From assembly GCF_964355755.1 (NCBI RefSeq), contig NC_092676.1, forward strand, positions 14,738,288 to 14,802,287: a DNA stretch of 64,000 nt. Reading direction: 5' to 3'. The notes below the pieces were generated by a model. The model was given only the letters and a program-made list of their open reading frames with translations. It did not search any database and was not told the DNA's origin. The DNA comes from Antedon mediterranea. Lineage: Eukaryota > Echinodermata > Crinoidea > Comatulida > Antedonidae. Positions 9,287-24,200 of this stretch are shown piece by piece. The number at the start of each line of letters is the position of its first letter. The first letter of the stretch is position 1. A program made the translations under genes and the position numbers.

Positions 9287-12200
9287 GTAAGCCTTGACCC
9301 ATGGCCTAGGCCCTAGGCTAGGCTATTTAAGTGCTAGGAGCTGGTAAGTCTAGGCTAGGGCCTAGGCTAGGCCTAGCTAGCCTAGGGCCAGAGGCCTACT
9401 CCTAGGGGATCCCTACTAGGCTAGGTCTAGGCCTACTAACTCTAGGGACGCCTAGACCAGTTGTTAGGCTAGTCGGATAGTCTGGCCTTATAATAGCCAG
9501 GCTAGGCCTAGACTAGAGTCTAGGAGGCCTAGCCTACCTAGCTAGTCGGCCTTAGACTAGCTAGGCCTAGAAGGGGATCCTGTTAATTAAGTTTCCCCAT
9601 CGCAAAGTCGCCCGGTACAGTCGCCCCATCCCCAAGTCACTGCAATCGCAAAGTCGCCCCTAATAACGTTAACATAGTTTTAAATTTACACCGTTTTTTA
9701 TTTTTGTTTGTCACATAATAGTTATTCACGTTAACCAAAACAATTATTTACCTGAAAAAATTGTAATTTAAAGCAAAAAATACTTTTTTTTTCTTTTTAT
9801 ACATGAATAAATATTATTATTTTGTTACAGAAGTGAATAACTTTTGTATTTAAAGTAAAATACAACAATAATTCAGATTCAGATTCAGATAATATTTATT
9901 TAGATAATAATGAATGAATATATACAAAATAGAAAAAAGATATTAAAGTGAACATAGATAAAGCAGTAATTGGTAGTCATTATTATCATGGATCCCTTCT
10001 AGAAGTTAAAAACTTGTCTCGTAGGGACCCACAACAAAACACATTACTAAAAAAATAAAAATAACCTAGAATATATAACTATATAATTTAGGATAAAAAA
10101 TTACAGTATAACTAGACTTGAACTCGTCACTTTGACGAGTTAGTTATCCGCACGACAAACGCCACGCGCACGTCATACGTTGGAATTTTGCACACGGAAA
10201 AAGATTATGGCATTATGACCTGAACTGAAGAATATCATATGCTGTTAGTGCTGAATTCTGTCAATTTTGTGTCATATAGTATATACAGTGCAAACGGTAT
10301 AATCTGTATACATGTTACATACAGTGTAGAATAGGTGAAATTACGAATTTATTCTTATTTTTAACATGGCGACTGTATCAAAATGAAACACTAAGATAGC
10401 AATTTCGGAAGGACATTATCTCAGCAACCATATATTAACGTGTAGAAGAAATTTAAATACGTAAAATATAGATGCGCGCCCTTTTAAATGTGATGAACTA
10501 TTACGCAAAATATGAAAATACGCCTTTTTTTATTCAACTGGCCATATGATGACGTCACAACATCCGATTGGCAAAATGTTTACATGAATTCGTATCTACA
10601 ATCCCATAGCTTCCAGAAAACGTTTTAATCATGATTATCACTTTTTATTCTGATGAGCTATAACAGATTGAAATTTAATGTAAAGATGAAAATAAGTGAC
10701 CCACGTTATTTACAATTTTCGACATGATGACGTCATAAAAATTAAAATATTTTTAACTCATGCGAAAGATAGTTTATTCACCTAGACAATATCAAAATCG
10801 GGGTGAAAATAAAAAACGGATAAGTGGAGATGCGCTCTATTAAATGTGATGCGCTATGACGAAAGATATAAAAATCCTATATTTTATATTCGCGTAGCCA
10901 TACGATGACGTTATAATGTCCGATTAGCAATATTAATGCATGATTCCATATCTACAACTCATCAACTTCCAGAATATATAATTAAAAAAAAGTTCACCTC
11001 GTAGTTTAGAATCTATGAATGTTTAAAAAAAGGCATAATTTTGACGAATTTTGACAAATTTTTAAACTTTTTCATCAAAACGCACATAAATTATCCAATT
11101 GGATGTGCCCGTATGACGTAATTTTAGGTCAAAATTGTTCAAAAGTTGTTAAAATTACTAGAAAAGGCTGAAAAAACATGAATCACGCGAAAAAAATTTA
11201 TTTTCAACGCTACGTGCGCACCATGCGAGTAAAAATATGCGCGCGCGTGGGAATTTTTGACATGCTCAAAATGACATGAAACGCGTAGAAAATTGATTAG
11301 AAATTGATTTTTCGCATTTTGAAATTTTAAACGCCCGTGCGCGCGTAACTTCGTGTGAAACATGCCATTTTTTTTCCACAGTCAGTTAGCGCAAGATATA
11401 AATTAAACTTTTGTTAAGTTTCAATTTAAATTGCTACAGTATATGGTTTTCGATCTATGTTAAATACACGAAATTCGTTAAAACGCGCGTAAATCACGTT
11501 GCGCAATTCTGACGTCATTCACAATAGGAGGTGCACAATTTCGCGTGAATGCCCACATGTTGACAAAGTTATAAAATGTTTTGTTAACAAGTTTTTGAGA
11601 TACGCGAGACACAAAATTGACAGAAAGAAAGAATAATACAGAAAAAAAAAAAAAAAAAGATGATTTCATACAGTTACAAGGAGTTATCCGCTACTAAGCG
11701 GATAACTAATAACATAACTAACATCTTCTTTATAAAAATTATTTAAATTATATTTCAATAGTTTCATGATAATTATAAATGAAATAACTACCGATATTGG
11801 TAAATGAAAAAAAAAAATATGTATACATAAATTATAATTCCAGTATATACTATATACATTATATATAGTATAGATTAAAGATTGCAATAATAAACAACAA
11901 CTAATATTTTGTGTAAGACATAAATAGTATATGAGTATAAATAATGATAATAAGCATATTAACTAAGCAGTATAATATTTAGATATATAATGATTCTTTA
12001 ACTTTTTTCGGAAAGTAAATAATGATATTGACGTTTTGATATTTGGTGGGATATGATTCCACAAATTAGGACCTGATATAGTTATAAAAAATTTAGTTTT
12101 AGTAAGTCTAGCAAAAGGAATGTTTAAATGAGAAGTTCTTAAATTGTAATTGTGAAATTTGGTACGTTTACAGAGCATATCAATCATAGAAATAGGAAGT

Positions 12201-15200
12201 TGGTTTTTAAAATAATTAAACATAAAACTGGCAACTTGAACATTGTGGATATCCGTTAATTTTAATATACCAAGACGTTTAAAAAGGGGTTCAGATGAGC
12301 TTCTATATGGTGAAAAAGTAATAATTTTATTCTAGCTGCACGTTTTTGTAATTTAGTTAATCTAGCAATATTAGAAGAGTAATCTGCAGCCCAAATAATG
12401 TTACAATACTGGAAATAAGGAAGTACAAGTGTGTTATAAAGAGAAATTAAAATATTTAGAGGGAAGAAGTGTTTAAGTCTGTTAATAATACTAATAGATC
12501 TTGATATTTTTTTCGAAACGTAATTTTGATGACTGGTCCATTTGAGGTTTTCATGAATATATACACCTAAAAAAAGTGTTTCAGTTTTGCGTTCAATTTG
12601 AATTCCGCCAAGAAGTATATTTAGGTTATCAACCTTTAGTTTACGTTGAGAATTGTGAAAAATTAAATAATTTGTTTTAAGATTATTAATAAGTAATTTG
12701 TTTGAAATAAACCAGTCACAAAATTTTGTTAATTCATCATTGAATGTAGTAAATGATAAATCAATATTGGAATTAGAGTAAAATAAGGTGGTGTCGTCGG
12801 CGAAGGATATTACTTGCAATTTGTTACTGACATTAGCCAGATCATTAACATAAATAAGGAAGAGCAATGGCCCAAGCACAGATCCCTGTGGCACTCCGCA
12901 AGTAATATCCATCGTCGACGATGTACAAGATCCTAATGCAACATATTGTTTTCTATCTTTCAAATAACTATTAAACCAATTCAATGAAATACCTCTAATT
13001 CCATAGCACTCAAGTTTTTTAATTAAATTATCGTGATTAATAACATCGAAGGCCTTTGAAAGATCAATAAATAAACTTAATAAATTTTCTTTTGATTCAA
13101 ATGAATTTGTAATATTATTAATAAGATCTAAAACGGCATGGGATGTAGAGTGATTTTTTCGAAAACCATATTGGCGTTTATTAAGTATATCAAATTTTGT
13201 GAGATAATCAGAAAGTTTAGAATACATGAGTTTTTCAATAATTTTGGAAAACACTGAAAGTAGTGATATTGGCCGGTAATTAGATAATTGACTTCGTTCA
13301 CCTTTCTTGAAAATGGGCACAACTTTAGCTAGTTTTAAGTGTGTTGGAAAAGTGCCAGATAAAAAAGATGAATTTATACAATGGGTAAGTTGGTGGATGA
13401 TTAAGGGAGATACAGATTATAAGACACGAGCAGTAATACCGTCAGATCCAGACCCTTTATTAGAATTTAGATTGTATATAGTTAGGTTAACATCATCAAT
13501 TGAAACTGGGCTAATATAAAATGAGTTGGCAAACGCAGAATGAAGATAAGATAATGGATCAGTTATATTAGTTGGCATACTATTAATAAGATTAGGACCA
13601 ATTGTAGAAAAATAGTTGTTAAACGATTCACATATCTCTTTTTGAGTTTTGTAAATTATATTATCACCGTCTTTAATTAGATTCGGGTGCTTGTTATTAT
13701 TATTACCTTTATTTAAAACAGAATTTATTACAAGCCATGTGTTCTTCAGATTACCTTTATATCTATCAAACTGGGAAGTATAATAATTCTTTTTAGCAGT
13801 GCGACAAAGATTAGTGAAAATATTATTATATTTTGTATAGTTTAATTTGTCATTATTACTACGTGTGTGCATATATTTGTTATAAAGTTTATATTTCCGA
13901 GAACTACATTTTAAGAGAGCAGATGACATCCATGGTTGTTTAAACGTTTTATTTGATTTTATACTACTTTTAACCAAGTGTCTGGAGTGGATATTTGTAA
14001 ATTTTTCAATAAATATATCAAAACTCAATCTTGGGTCACAATCAAATATCATAGACCAGTCTTCACCTTCTAAATCAATCGATAAGGCATTTAGGTCGTT
14101 TATACGAAATGAATAGTTGGCGCTATTATCATCAAGGTTTTGATCATTAATTTCTAGATCAATGAACTGAAATATAGGAAGGTGGTCGGAGATATCATTA
14201 AGTAAAACACTAGCAACTATTTTATAGTTAGATTGTTTGGAATAAAAATGATCAATCAAGGTGGCCGAAGTTGAGGTAATCCTAGTTGGTTTTGAAATAG
14301 TTGGAAAAAAAGAATGGGAAATTAAGGTATTTAGGTAGGTGTTTGTTAATTTATGGTTATGGAATTTTAATAAATCAATATTGAAGTCTCCCATGAGATT
14401 ACAATTTTTGTTTTCATTGTTAATTTGGGTTAATACATTATCGACGGATTTAGTAAAAGAATCTAGCCCTCCACAGGGGGCTCTGTAAATAATGCCTATA
14501 ATATCATTTTTTGTCTTTGAATTTTCAATCTCAACAAAAAGTGATTCGGAAAGGTCGTCTGGTAATTTTAAGTCATTTCGAATTGTAATGCTAATATCAT
14601 TACGTATAAAAAATGCAACTCCTCCGCCAATTTGATTATTGCTTCTATTGCTTGCAAAGAAGGAGTAGTTATTAATGAAAGGAATAGGGGAGTTTTCATT
14701 AAGCCATGTTTCACTGATACCGATTATGGAAAATTTGTTATTAATTGAATTCAAAAGGCATTCGAGATCATTAACTTTATGCGTAATACTTCTAATATTA
14801 AGATGCAGGAGAGATAGTTTAGTATTAAAGGATGTATTAAACTTAGAATTAAATTGTGAATAATCATAAAAGCTGCATTCATCTAGGGTAACTGACTGTG
14901 AATTGAGATTATTAATTAGTTGATCAAAAGATTCATCATATTTGTCATTTTCATTGTAATTAACTGGATTAAAGGTTATGTTAGAAATATCATTGTTGTT
15001 AGTAAGTTCAGAGTTCACATTAAAGTCATAAAAAGGAAGTAAGTGAAGATAATTAACATTCATTAACAATAGCTGCATATAGCGTTATCTAAAAAAGAAA
15101 TACAGCAATAAGCATGCATGAGACTGTATACATTAATACATAATTAATGAGAAGCAAAATAAACAATTCTTGAAATAAAAATATATTATAGGTAATATTT

Positions 15201-18200
15201 CGGTTGACGGTAAGTAGAGTCAAAGTAAAGTTAAATTATTGCGACGACTAGAATTACTCAGTAGCTTCGGGGGCATGTGCTTCCTTGAGGTTCGGGTAGT
15301 ATTTGGCAAGATGATCCATGTCGATGAATGTGCGAACATAACCATTTGCATCTATGTAACGCAATTTGTCAAGGTGGAGCCAGGCCTTTACTTTGTTGGA
15401 ATGCAGGTATTTCATCGATGAGTATAATGCCTTTCTTCTACTTATCACTCTGCTGGTAAAATCATCATTTACGTAGATGTTATTATCTTTAAATTTAGGT
15501 CTCACTTTTGGAGCTGCCTTGCGTACTCTTTCTTTAGTGGAATATCTGAGAAAGTATGCAACAAGTGGTCTCGGTGGTATTACGTGGTCCAACTCGATGG
15601 GCTCGTTGTATATCATCATTAGCGATTTTGATGCCGGTGGTATTGGAAATAAATGAGGAAAGGAAATTAACAGTACCTTCACTATCCTCCGCTTGTTCGG
15701 GTATGCCAGTAAACCTCAGATTGTTACGGCGTTGACGTCCTTCTAGGTTGTCGATTTTGTCGCGTATCTCTTCTATGCATTCCGTAGTGGATTGCTGCGT
15801 ATCCTCGGCAATATCCTTCAGCTTAACATCCATGAAATCCGAATTTTCCTGCATATCGGCGTGCAAATTCCTCAGTTCTTTTTGTAAACCGGTGATTTCA
15901 AGATTGAGGATGGTAATGTCTTTTTCCAAGGAGACAATCTTGGTGACTGCGTCGCATAATGTTGATTTAATATCAGCAATGGTTTTGCAGCCCATGATTG
16001 ACTTGATGAGAGTCGACAGCCAGGTGTTCGGTTCAGCGGCGCTAATATTTAAATTAGAAATATTTGGCTCATTGTTTTCCACGTTGGCCATTGTAGATGT
16101 TTAGTTAGAATAAATAACAAAAGTGTACCTATATTTAATGCAACCGATACGTTCACTATCCAGGTAGGTATACAGGTCTCATGCAGTTAGTAGCTTATCC
16201 TTGCAACATGCTATCACAGGTAAGCGAGTACTGTATCTAAATTCATACTTTGATATGTCATAATTGTGCAATTGAAATCGAAAAATAAAAAATACTGAAT
16301 TTGTAAAAGATAACTGTGCTTGTTAGTGTTACAACCGCTAATGTAGAAAACGCCAGCTAATGTCGAAACAACCGTTAATGTAGAACAATCCACCGCTAAT
16401 GTAGTAAAACCTCCAGCCAATGTAGAAACACCATCAGCTTATATGTAGTAATACAAATCAACACCAGCTAATGTAGAAACGGTCAACAGCTTATGTAGTA
16501 ACGAAAATAGCCTCCCAGCTTATGTAGTTACTATTGCCAGCTAATGTAGAAAATGTTATATATTTTACAAAAATGTCTAAATCATGTGCAAATGCATCGA
16601 TCTTTACTTAACTTTCTAAAACGACCACACATCATAAGCTACCGTCTCTGTTTAAGGGACCGCTTCTCATAATCGACCACCCCTCTTTTAAGGGACCATG
16701 ACCTCTTTCTCACTATTAAACGACCATTTCTCATAATCGACCATCTCTCCCATTACAACGACCTCTCGAAAGTGATCCCTTAACAGAGACGGTGGTCATT
16801 CAATGGAGGTGGTCATTTTTTAGAGGGCGTTGTGACGAAAGACGGTCGATTATGAGAAGCGGTCCTTTAATAGAGGTGGTGGTACTTTAAAAGACGTCGT
16901 CACTGACGAGAGGTGTGGTCGTTAAGAGAGGTGTGGTCGTTAAGAGAGGTGGTCGCTTACGAGTAATGATGAAAAGCGGTCCAGTAACAGAGACAGTGGT
17001 CGCTCAATAGAGGCGGTCACTTTCAAAAGGTCGGTGTGATGCGAGATGGTCGATTATGAGAAGCAGTCCCTTAATTGAGGTGGTGGTTCTTTAAAAGAAG
17101 TCGTCACTTACAAGAGGTGTGGTCGTTAAGAGAGGTGGTACTTTAATAGAGTCGTCACTTACCACTACGAGAGGTCGTTGTGACGGGAGAGTCAATTATG
17201 AGAAGCAGTCCTGTAATACGAGAGGTGGAAAGACTGATAGTAAAGATTGATGCATTTGCACATGATTTAGACATTTTTGTAAAATATATAACATTTTCTA
17301 AATTAGCTGGCGATAGTAACTACATAAGCTGGGAGGCAATTTTCGTTACTACATAAGCTGTTGACCGTTTCTACATTAGCTGGTGTTGATTTATATTTAC
17401 TACCTAAGCTGTTGGTGTTTTTACATTAGCTGGAGGTTTTACTACATTAGCGGTGGATTGTTCTACATTAACGGTTGTTTCGATATTAGCTGGCATTTTC
17501 TAGCGGTTGTAACACTAACAAGCACATTATCTTTTACAAATTCATTATATTTTATTTTTCGATTTCAATTGCACAACGGTAACAGTTGTTTCGACATTAG
17601 CTGGCGTTTTTTACATTAGCGGTTTTAACAGTGCTTATTAAATAATTTCAATAAAAATGATGTCTAAATAATATTAATTTATTATACTAAACAGACTCAA
17701 TTTCTGTCACTTTAGTTTATTTTAATGCTAAGGTCAAGTCTGGGGGTCACTTCATCAAGCTTAAATGCTTCAAGTGTGAACAAATTCTATGGGCGCGTTT
17801 ATACAACACGCTATTACACGCATAATCAACACGCCTACGAGAAGTGTGTTGTATAACATCGAAGAGATTCCGTGTAATGAGATTTTAATTGCAAAAAAAG
17901 CTACTTGGCTGAATCCTAAAATTTTGTGGATTCCCGATTACTGTTGGCGTGTTGGAAGTGTCCTCAGGGTATTGTTTTGACCTCACGTTAAATAAAAGTA
18001 TGTGCTGTGAAAATGTTGACCAAATCTAGTACTAGTAGATAATTGTGATTTTTTTGCATATTTTAACCTATTTAGCACTTAACATTAACGCTAATCAAAT
18101 GTTGGCATAATTTGGAAAAATGTAGCATAGTTTTATCCTAATTCTAAAACATTTTTTTTTCTAATTTCAAAAGCAGATTTAAAAAATCAATTAAATTGAA

Positions 18201-21200
18201 TAAACTAAATTTTAAACGAAATCATCCTTTATTAAAATCCTTAATATAAACTCATATTAATTCATAATGCATGCAAGTATATACAACTTAGGATTATGAA
18301 CTACGGTATAACACGGTATTATGATTTCATGTATAACTGAAAGGTTTTTGTGGGGTTGACCTCGGCCCATGCAACAAGCTAAAAATTAAAGACGTGTTCA
18401 AATTTAGGGTGTTGTATAAACACAGCCTATCATTACAAACAAAAACTTATACTAAATGGACTTTTTTGATAATAATTCAATGATTATCTGACAGCGAATT
18501 ACAGTATTATAATATCGATCTAGATTGACAGTCAAATGGGACCAGAAATAATGTTTTGATTATTTGACAGTGAATTATTATAATTTTCCATTCCAACTTA
18601 GCTGAATTGATAAAAAAGGTACCCAAATTTGAACAGTGCTAGTAATATATCAGACTTGCAGTTCAGGAGGTGATAGACGAACACATTTTTCGTTTAATAC
18701 TATTATAATATAGATAGATGTTTTTTTTTTTTTCTTCCAGGAACTTCAAATTTTAATAGGAGTCTGACATTCAATAATAGAAGAGGCAGGGGTGGTTATA
18801 GTGGTGGAACATATGGAGCAGTTGGGTCTGGGGAAGGAGGATATAGTGGAGTTGGTAATGGTACTAGAGGAGGCAGTAATTTTACAGGTGGATTCAGCAA
18901 TTCGCAGAGTTCATTTGTCTCTTCAAATCGTTATACATTGCTAGATCAAACACACAACACCCATGGTGATGAACATTTAACTTCAACTGAAATGTTGTAA
19001 GTATATAGTTCTGTAAGCCTGCAATAGAATAGATTTTTTACAGTTTTGCTAAAATGCATACTCGACTGTAATTTATAGGTACAGTACAGAAAGAAATTAC
19101 TGCTTCGTATCTACGTGTAGGCTTTCGTAGGTAGAACGTAGGTCATTGTTCTCTCCTACGATGTATTGTTTGTAGCCTACGATGTATTGTTCGTAGCCTA
19201 CGATGTATTGTTCTCTCCTACGATGTATTGTTCGTAGCCTACGATGTATTGTTCTAATCTTTCCTACGATGTATTGTTCGTAGCCTACGGTAACGATGTA
19301 TTAATTGTTCTTAGCCTACGATGTATCCTATGAAATCTAGGTTACGCCTCGATCGTAGGGTGGTTCGTAGAAGCATGGACAATGCAAACAAACAATGTAT
19401 TGTTTGCTAATTTTTGTAGCTGCCCTACGCATCGGTTATCCTAATTTGGACGGAAACGACATCGGGCCGGTGGACCTCAGCTCACGTAGAGAGAGTCGAG
19501 GCTAGTACTAGTAGGCCTAGCCTCTTTCGGCGGCCTACACTATAAATTATTTATTCCTACCTTATTGGGTTAGCGAATTATAAAAACAACGACACCTAGG
19601 CTAGGACACCAACAAAATATATACAAAATAAATATATATTCCATATTAAAGAAAAAGACCCGACCAGAATTAATTAATTACTGTTTTATCGTCGTCAGAG
19701 GGTAGCCACCCTCTCGTGCTCGTACTGAGTAAAAAAAACATGTGAGAGATTGCGGTAAGCATGCAGAGAGTATCGCGTTTCATGCCATGTGACCAAAAAA
19801 ATACTAGGTCTGTATTAATTACGGTCTTCTGAACGTCCTGATGCTATATTTAGAATGAATTGTTTACGATCTTTTTTTCTCTGCATCGTTTCTGAATGGG
19901 ACTGGACGTTCGCTATATTATGTTTATTAGTTGGCCTGTTCGTTGCGGTTCACCTGTGTTGGATCATGTCTCTCTCTACGTTATACATCGTGGGAAATTT
20001 ATATTTATATTCGCCGTTAGGTAGGTAAACACGAACGAAGGAAAAGATTACGATTAAAAAATATTATTTATTTTTATTAATTTACAACTTTGTCCTCCGC
20101 CAGTTAAATTTAACACATTAATTTCACACCTTACTTCACTAAGAACATCGTAGGGTTGTTTATTTAGGTTACGAACTCCCTACAAAGTTCAGAACGTAGC
20201 TCATTGAAAGTTGTTTATTGAGGTTACGAAGCCAAACAATGGAACCTACGAAGCCAACAACAGAGCCTACGTTCTATCTACGAAGCTACTTCGTAGGTAA
20301 AGTTGCAGTATTTTCTTTCTGTACTGTACCACCAAAAAACGTCTGGGAAAGAGTCTAATGGTTGAATGACAAATCCCAAAGCATTTGTGGTATTTATGAG
20401 TCCCATGATATTATATAATTCACTGTCAGATGATACTTCACACTTGAATGAAGTATCTAGGGTGATGAAATGACCCCCAGACTTGACCTTAGCAATAAAA
20501 TAAACTAAAGTGACTGATATGAAACACAGACTCTGTAACAAAAAAATAATATTTGTTCACATAAAAAAAGAAAAGAAACGTTTAATAAAAATTCAAAAAC
20601 CATTGTCTGACAGAAAATTTAATTATTTTTTGCTTTAAATTTTTTCAGGTAAAATAACTATTATGTGACAATAAAATGACACATTCAAACACAAATTTGA
20701 AATAAAAAATATTTTTCAGAGGGATAATATATCTTTAAAACTGTTACGTCAATAAGCGAGCAGCGTTTTTTGTAAGAAATATTTCTTGTTTTAATATGTT
20801 TTTGATATTAAGTAGCTTTCAGTGTTTAAAGAGCCATGTGACACATGTTGTAGCCGTCAATATTCGAGTTACAGTAGGAGTTAGCCATTTTTTATTTGTT
20901 TGACAATGTCAAATTTATAATGATACAAATACATAAGTTCAACCAATCAACATTTGCTTGAACATTCTGCAGTTAAAATGTACTGTACAATTGATAGCAA
21001 TTTTCACCTTGTATCTTCTGAATAAACAGATCACTTGTGTTAAAAAAAAGTTATTTTCAGGGTCTAGGCCTATTATATCCCAAATTATGGGAATTGTATT
21101 CAATATATTTGAAGGATTTAAAATCAGAATCATAACATAAATTAGATTCAATAAAATTAATTTGGCACAACCTTTACAAAACTATTCAGTATTTACATTA

Positions 21201-24200
21201 GATCCAAAACATACAAAATCTAAATTTAGTTTCAAAAAGATTGCAAAATATTATTTATTATCAAACAATACTTAGCTGCCATGTTTTTGTTAATATATTT
21301 ACCTCTAGAAATTCAAAATGTATTAATTTGAATTATACTGCAAGTGAAATGTACCGCTTTATGTCTTAAGCCCCTTTCTCAAAGATGTGCCTGCAATATA
21401 CCGGTACAGTGCTGGCGTCGTGCCGGTATCGTTACCGGCATATACCCATTCTCATCGGACTATCATGCCGGAAATATAACCGCCGGTATATACCGGCTTT
21501 CTGTGAGAAAGGAGTCGGGCATATTCGGCCAATAAAAAGTCTCTGACAAAATAATTATTGAGGGCGTCCTTTATTGTTATTATTTTTGTCTAGCGATGAT
21601 ATGGCGGCGAATGTTAAGTTACAGATTATTATCTTCCTTTATAGCATATTTATGCACTGCAATACATGCTATGTACAGTATATTGTGCATATATTATACA
21701 GGTATAGCAATTAATTTGCCGTCATCGGCAATCTGTAAAACACCTTAGAAGGCTGTAGGCCTACAATTTACAAGGCGACAAAAGGTCAGGCACCAACAAA
21801 CAAAGAGCTTAAATGCCAATGGCCTAGCCTAGCGGCCTATAGATTATGCGACAAATTTCTTCTTGTCCCCTTATTTTAAGCAGCTCTCTTATCTCATTAT
21901 CCCTTCAGTTCGACATTATTATTGTTAATTGAATTGAATAGGCGCCAAAGTGATACACTTGACCGCGCAAGGTGTCAAAGCCTCGACGGGGAACCCCGGA
22001 ATATAACGGCGATCCCCGGAATATAACGGCGATACGTTCTCACAGAATGCCCGTCTGGCATTGCGGGGAATATCCCTAGAATATTACTAGGTCTAAAGCA
22101 GGTCATGTCGATGCCGGCATGATACCAAGACGACCCGTTCTCACAGAAAACCATACCGGCATGGTAATGGTATATTCCCGCAATATTCCTGGCACACAGC
22201 TCTGTGAGAAAGGGGCTTTATTGTTATTTTCATTTCTGTGTTTTATATATATTATATGTTTTGTTTGCTTTTGAATGTTTTGTTTTTGGCGTCCCTGACA
22301 CAAGCTTTTGCTTTATTGGTGACGCCACCATTTTAGATTGGAATTTAATTTTAAACTGTGTAAACGAATACAGTAGGTATCATATTGGCTGATAATTAAA
22401 ATATCTAATTTTGATACTGCAGCCTCCAGCCTTCTTTCTCCTCCCACCATCCCAGCCCCAATCAACAAACCTTAACTCCTCCCCTGGATATTTTAAATGT
22501 AGTAACTTTTCCTAGTACAATTCCAATCAAGTTATACTTCATTACTCCAGTATTTCTGCCGCTCCTCTTCCCAACACACCTAAGATACTGGGTGATGACA
22601 TTTCCAGTACAAATTATGCTATCCATCACCACTCCCAACCCATAATCCCTCAGTGGCAGTTTTCAAATGTAGTTTAAAACATTTCCAGTACAGTTTCAGT
22701 CATGGTGATAGGCTTACATCCCCACCCCAAACTCCCAGCCCCTTCCCAGGGATAATTAAAATACAATTTCCAACCAAAATTCTGATCAATTTGATAGCCT
22801 ACTACCCATAGCCTAAGCAAAGTCCCCACTATCCCCTCAATCCCAACTACAGTGCCACCAAATCTCTGGACTTTTTGAAATGTAGTTTAAAAGCTTTCCG
22901 GTACAATTGCGGCAATTTTGATACTCCATATTAATGGTTACGTACAGAAATTTATATAACGACCAAACATCGAAAGTGGGGAAAAGTTGGCCATTTTGAC
23001 CCCTAACTTGGATCCTAGATGGCGGATGATGTTCAAACACATAGTTTAGAACTTTCTCGGTACAATTGCGGTCATTTTGATACAATATGTAAGGTTACAT
23101 GTGCAGTAAACACACAAACAAATGTACAAACTCTCTCACTTATATTATAGATAATGATATAGATAATATAGATCGATAATTTATGCAAAACATTTTGCAG
23201 ACCGTTTGTTTTCTGGTAGTACAACTCTACTGTAGCAAATACCACACTGATGATCAATATACTCATTTAAAACAATAAGATAAAGATATAATTACGATTA
23301 CGATTTATTAATGGTATTTCGGTGTGACTTTATTTATCCTGTTCAAAATAAAAAATAATAGTGTATTTTCCATTACTACAGAGATGTTATTAAGAAAGAT
23401 TTTGAAGAATGGATTCAAGGCAATATGTGGCCATTTTCATGCTACAGGCCTAGCAAAGCTAATTCCAATTTTACAGGTAAACATCAATTATTTGCAGACA
23501 TGTTCTGATGGAAACTTACCTGTAGACAATAAGGAATAGTTTTTTTGTGGATTGTGAAAAAAAATATATGCAGATTGGATATGTTTAAAATTATATATTT
23601 AGTATAATTCTCTTATATATATTCTTAGATTTCCCCCCAATATATATATTGATATTTTTTATTGATCGACTATATAAACCTCCTTGACAGAGGTAATAAT
23701 TAAAACAATGTTTAGCTCTACAAGAAAGTAGAAAATGCTACTTTATGTTCTTTTGAATATTTGATTTCTTTATATACGGGTATGTATTCTATCATGTATT
23801 CTGGTGCAAAGCTGTGGAATGAAATCTTAGATGATTTAAGGTTTTTAACAAAAAACAAATTTTAAAAAGAAATGAAAAAATATTATTTATTTGTTTAAGA
23901 TATTTATTTATTTCATAAAATAATTATATACTTGTGAGAAAGTGTGTTTAAAAAAAATATTGTGTATATTAATTTTTAGAAAGGTAGCCCTAATTTATGT
24001 ACTGTATATAACTATTTATATTTCAATGTTTAGGGGCACGCTGAACTTGATTAGTTTTAACTATTCTTTAGCCCTTCCCTTGATATATTATGTTTTATTT
24101 ATGTTACAATGTTTACTTTATATTTATGGGTAATTAAAAGAAAGAAAGATATTTTCATTCATCCAGGTAGTATTAAGTTATTAGAAGAATAAATCAACTG

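Larger units (their letters stand above)
9869..16241 (-). mobile_element. Near full-length LINE (CR1/L2-like ORF2, L1-like ORF1), minus strand
   Basis: The element is inserted in the R1 repeat: R1 breaks at about 9868 and resumes at about 16242, and aattca occurs on both sides as a possible target duplication. Read on the minus strand the order is a short 5' UTR, ORF1 (16091-15254), ORF2 (15078-11963) and a long 3' UTR. The 3' UTR contains a foreign repeat (about 10130-11710) and ends with a hairpin-like GGGTCCC...GGGATCC block and the microsatellite CTGAAT x3 at 9869-9888. Each ORF has only one or two lesions, so the insertion is fairly young. Confidence 0.7.
16242..18640. repeat. R1 repeat, right part, split by two insertions
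   Basis: Sequence matching 4925-5270 resumes at 16242 (atactttgatatgtcataattg). It is interrupted by the fold-back element (16327-17630) and by the MITE at 17791-18427, and ends about 18600 (attatttgacagtgaatta). Comparing it with 4800-5340 gives the empty sites of both insertions. Confidence 0.65.
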
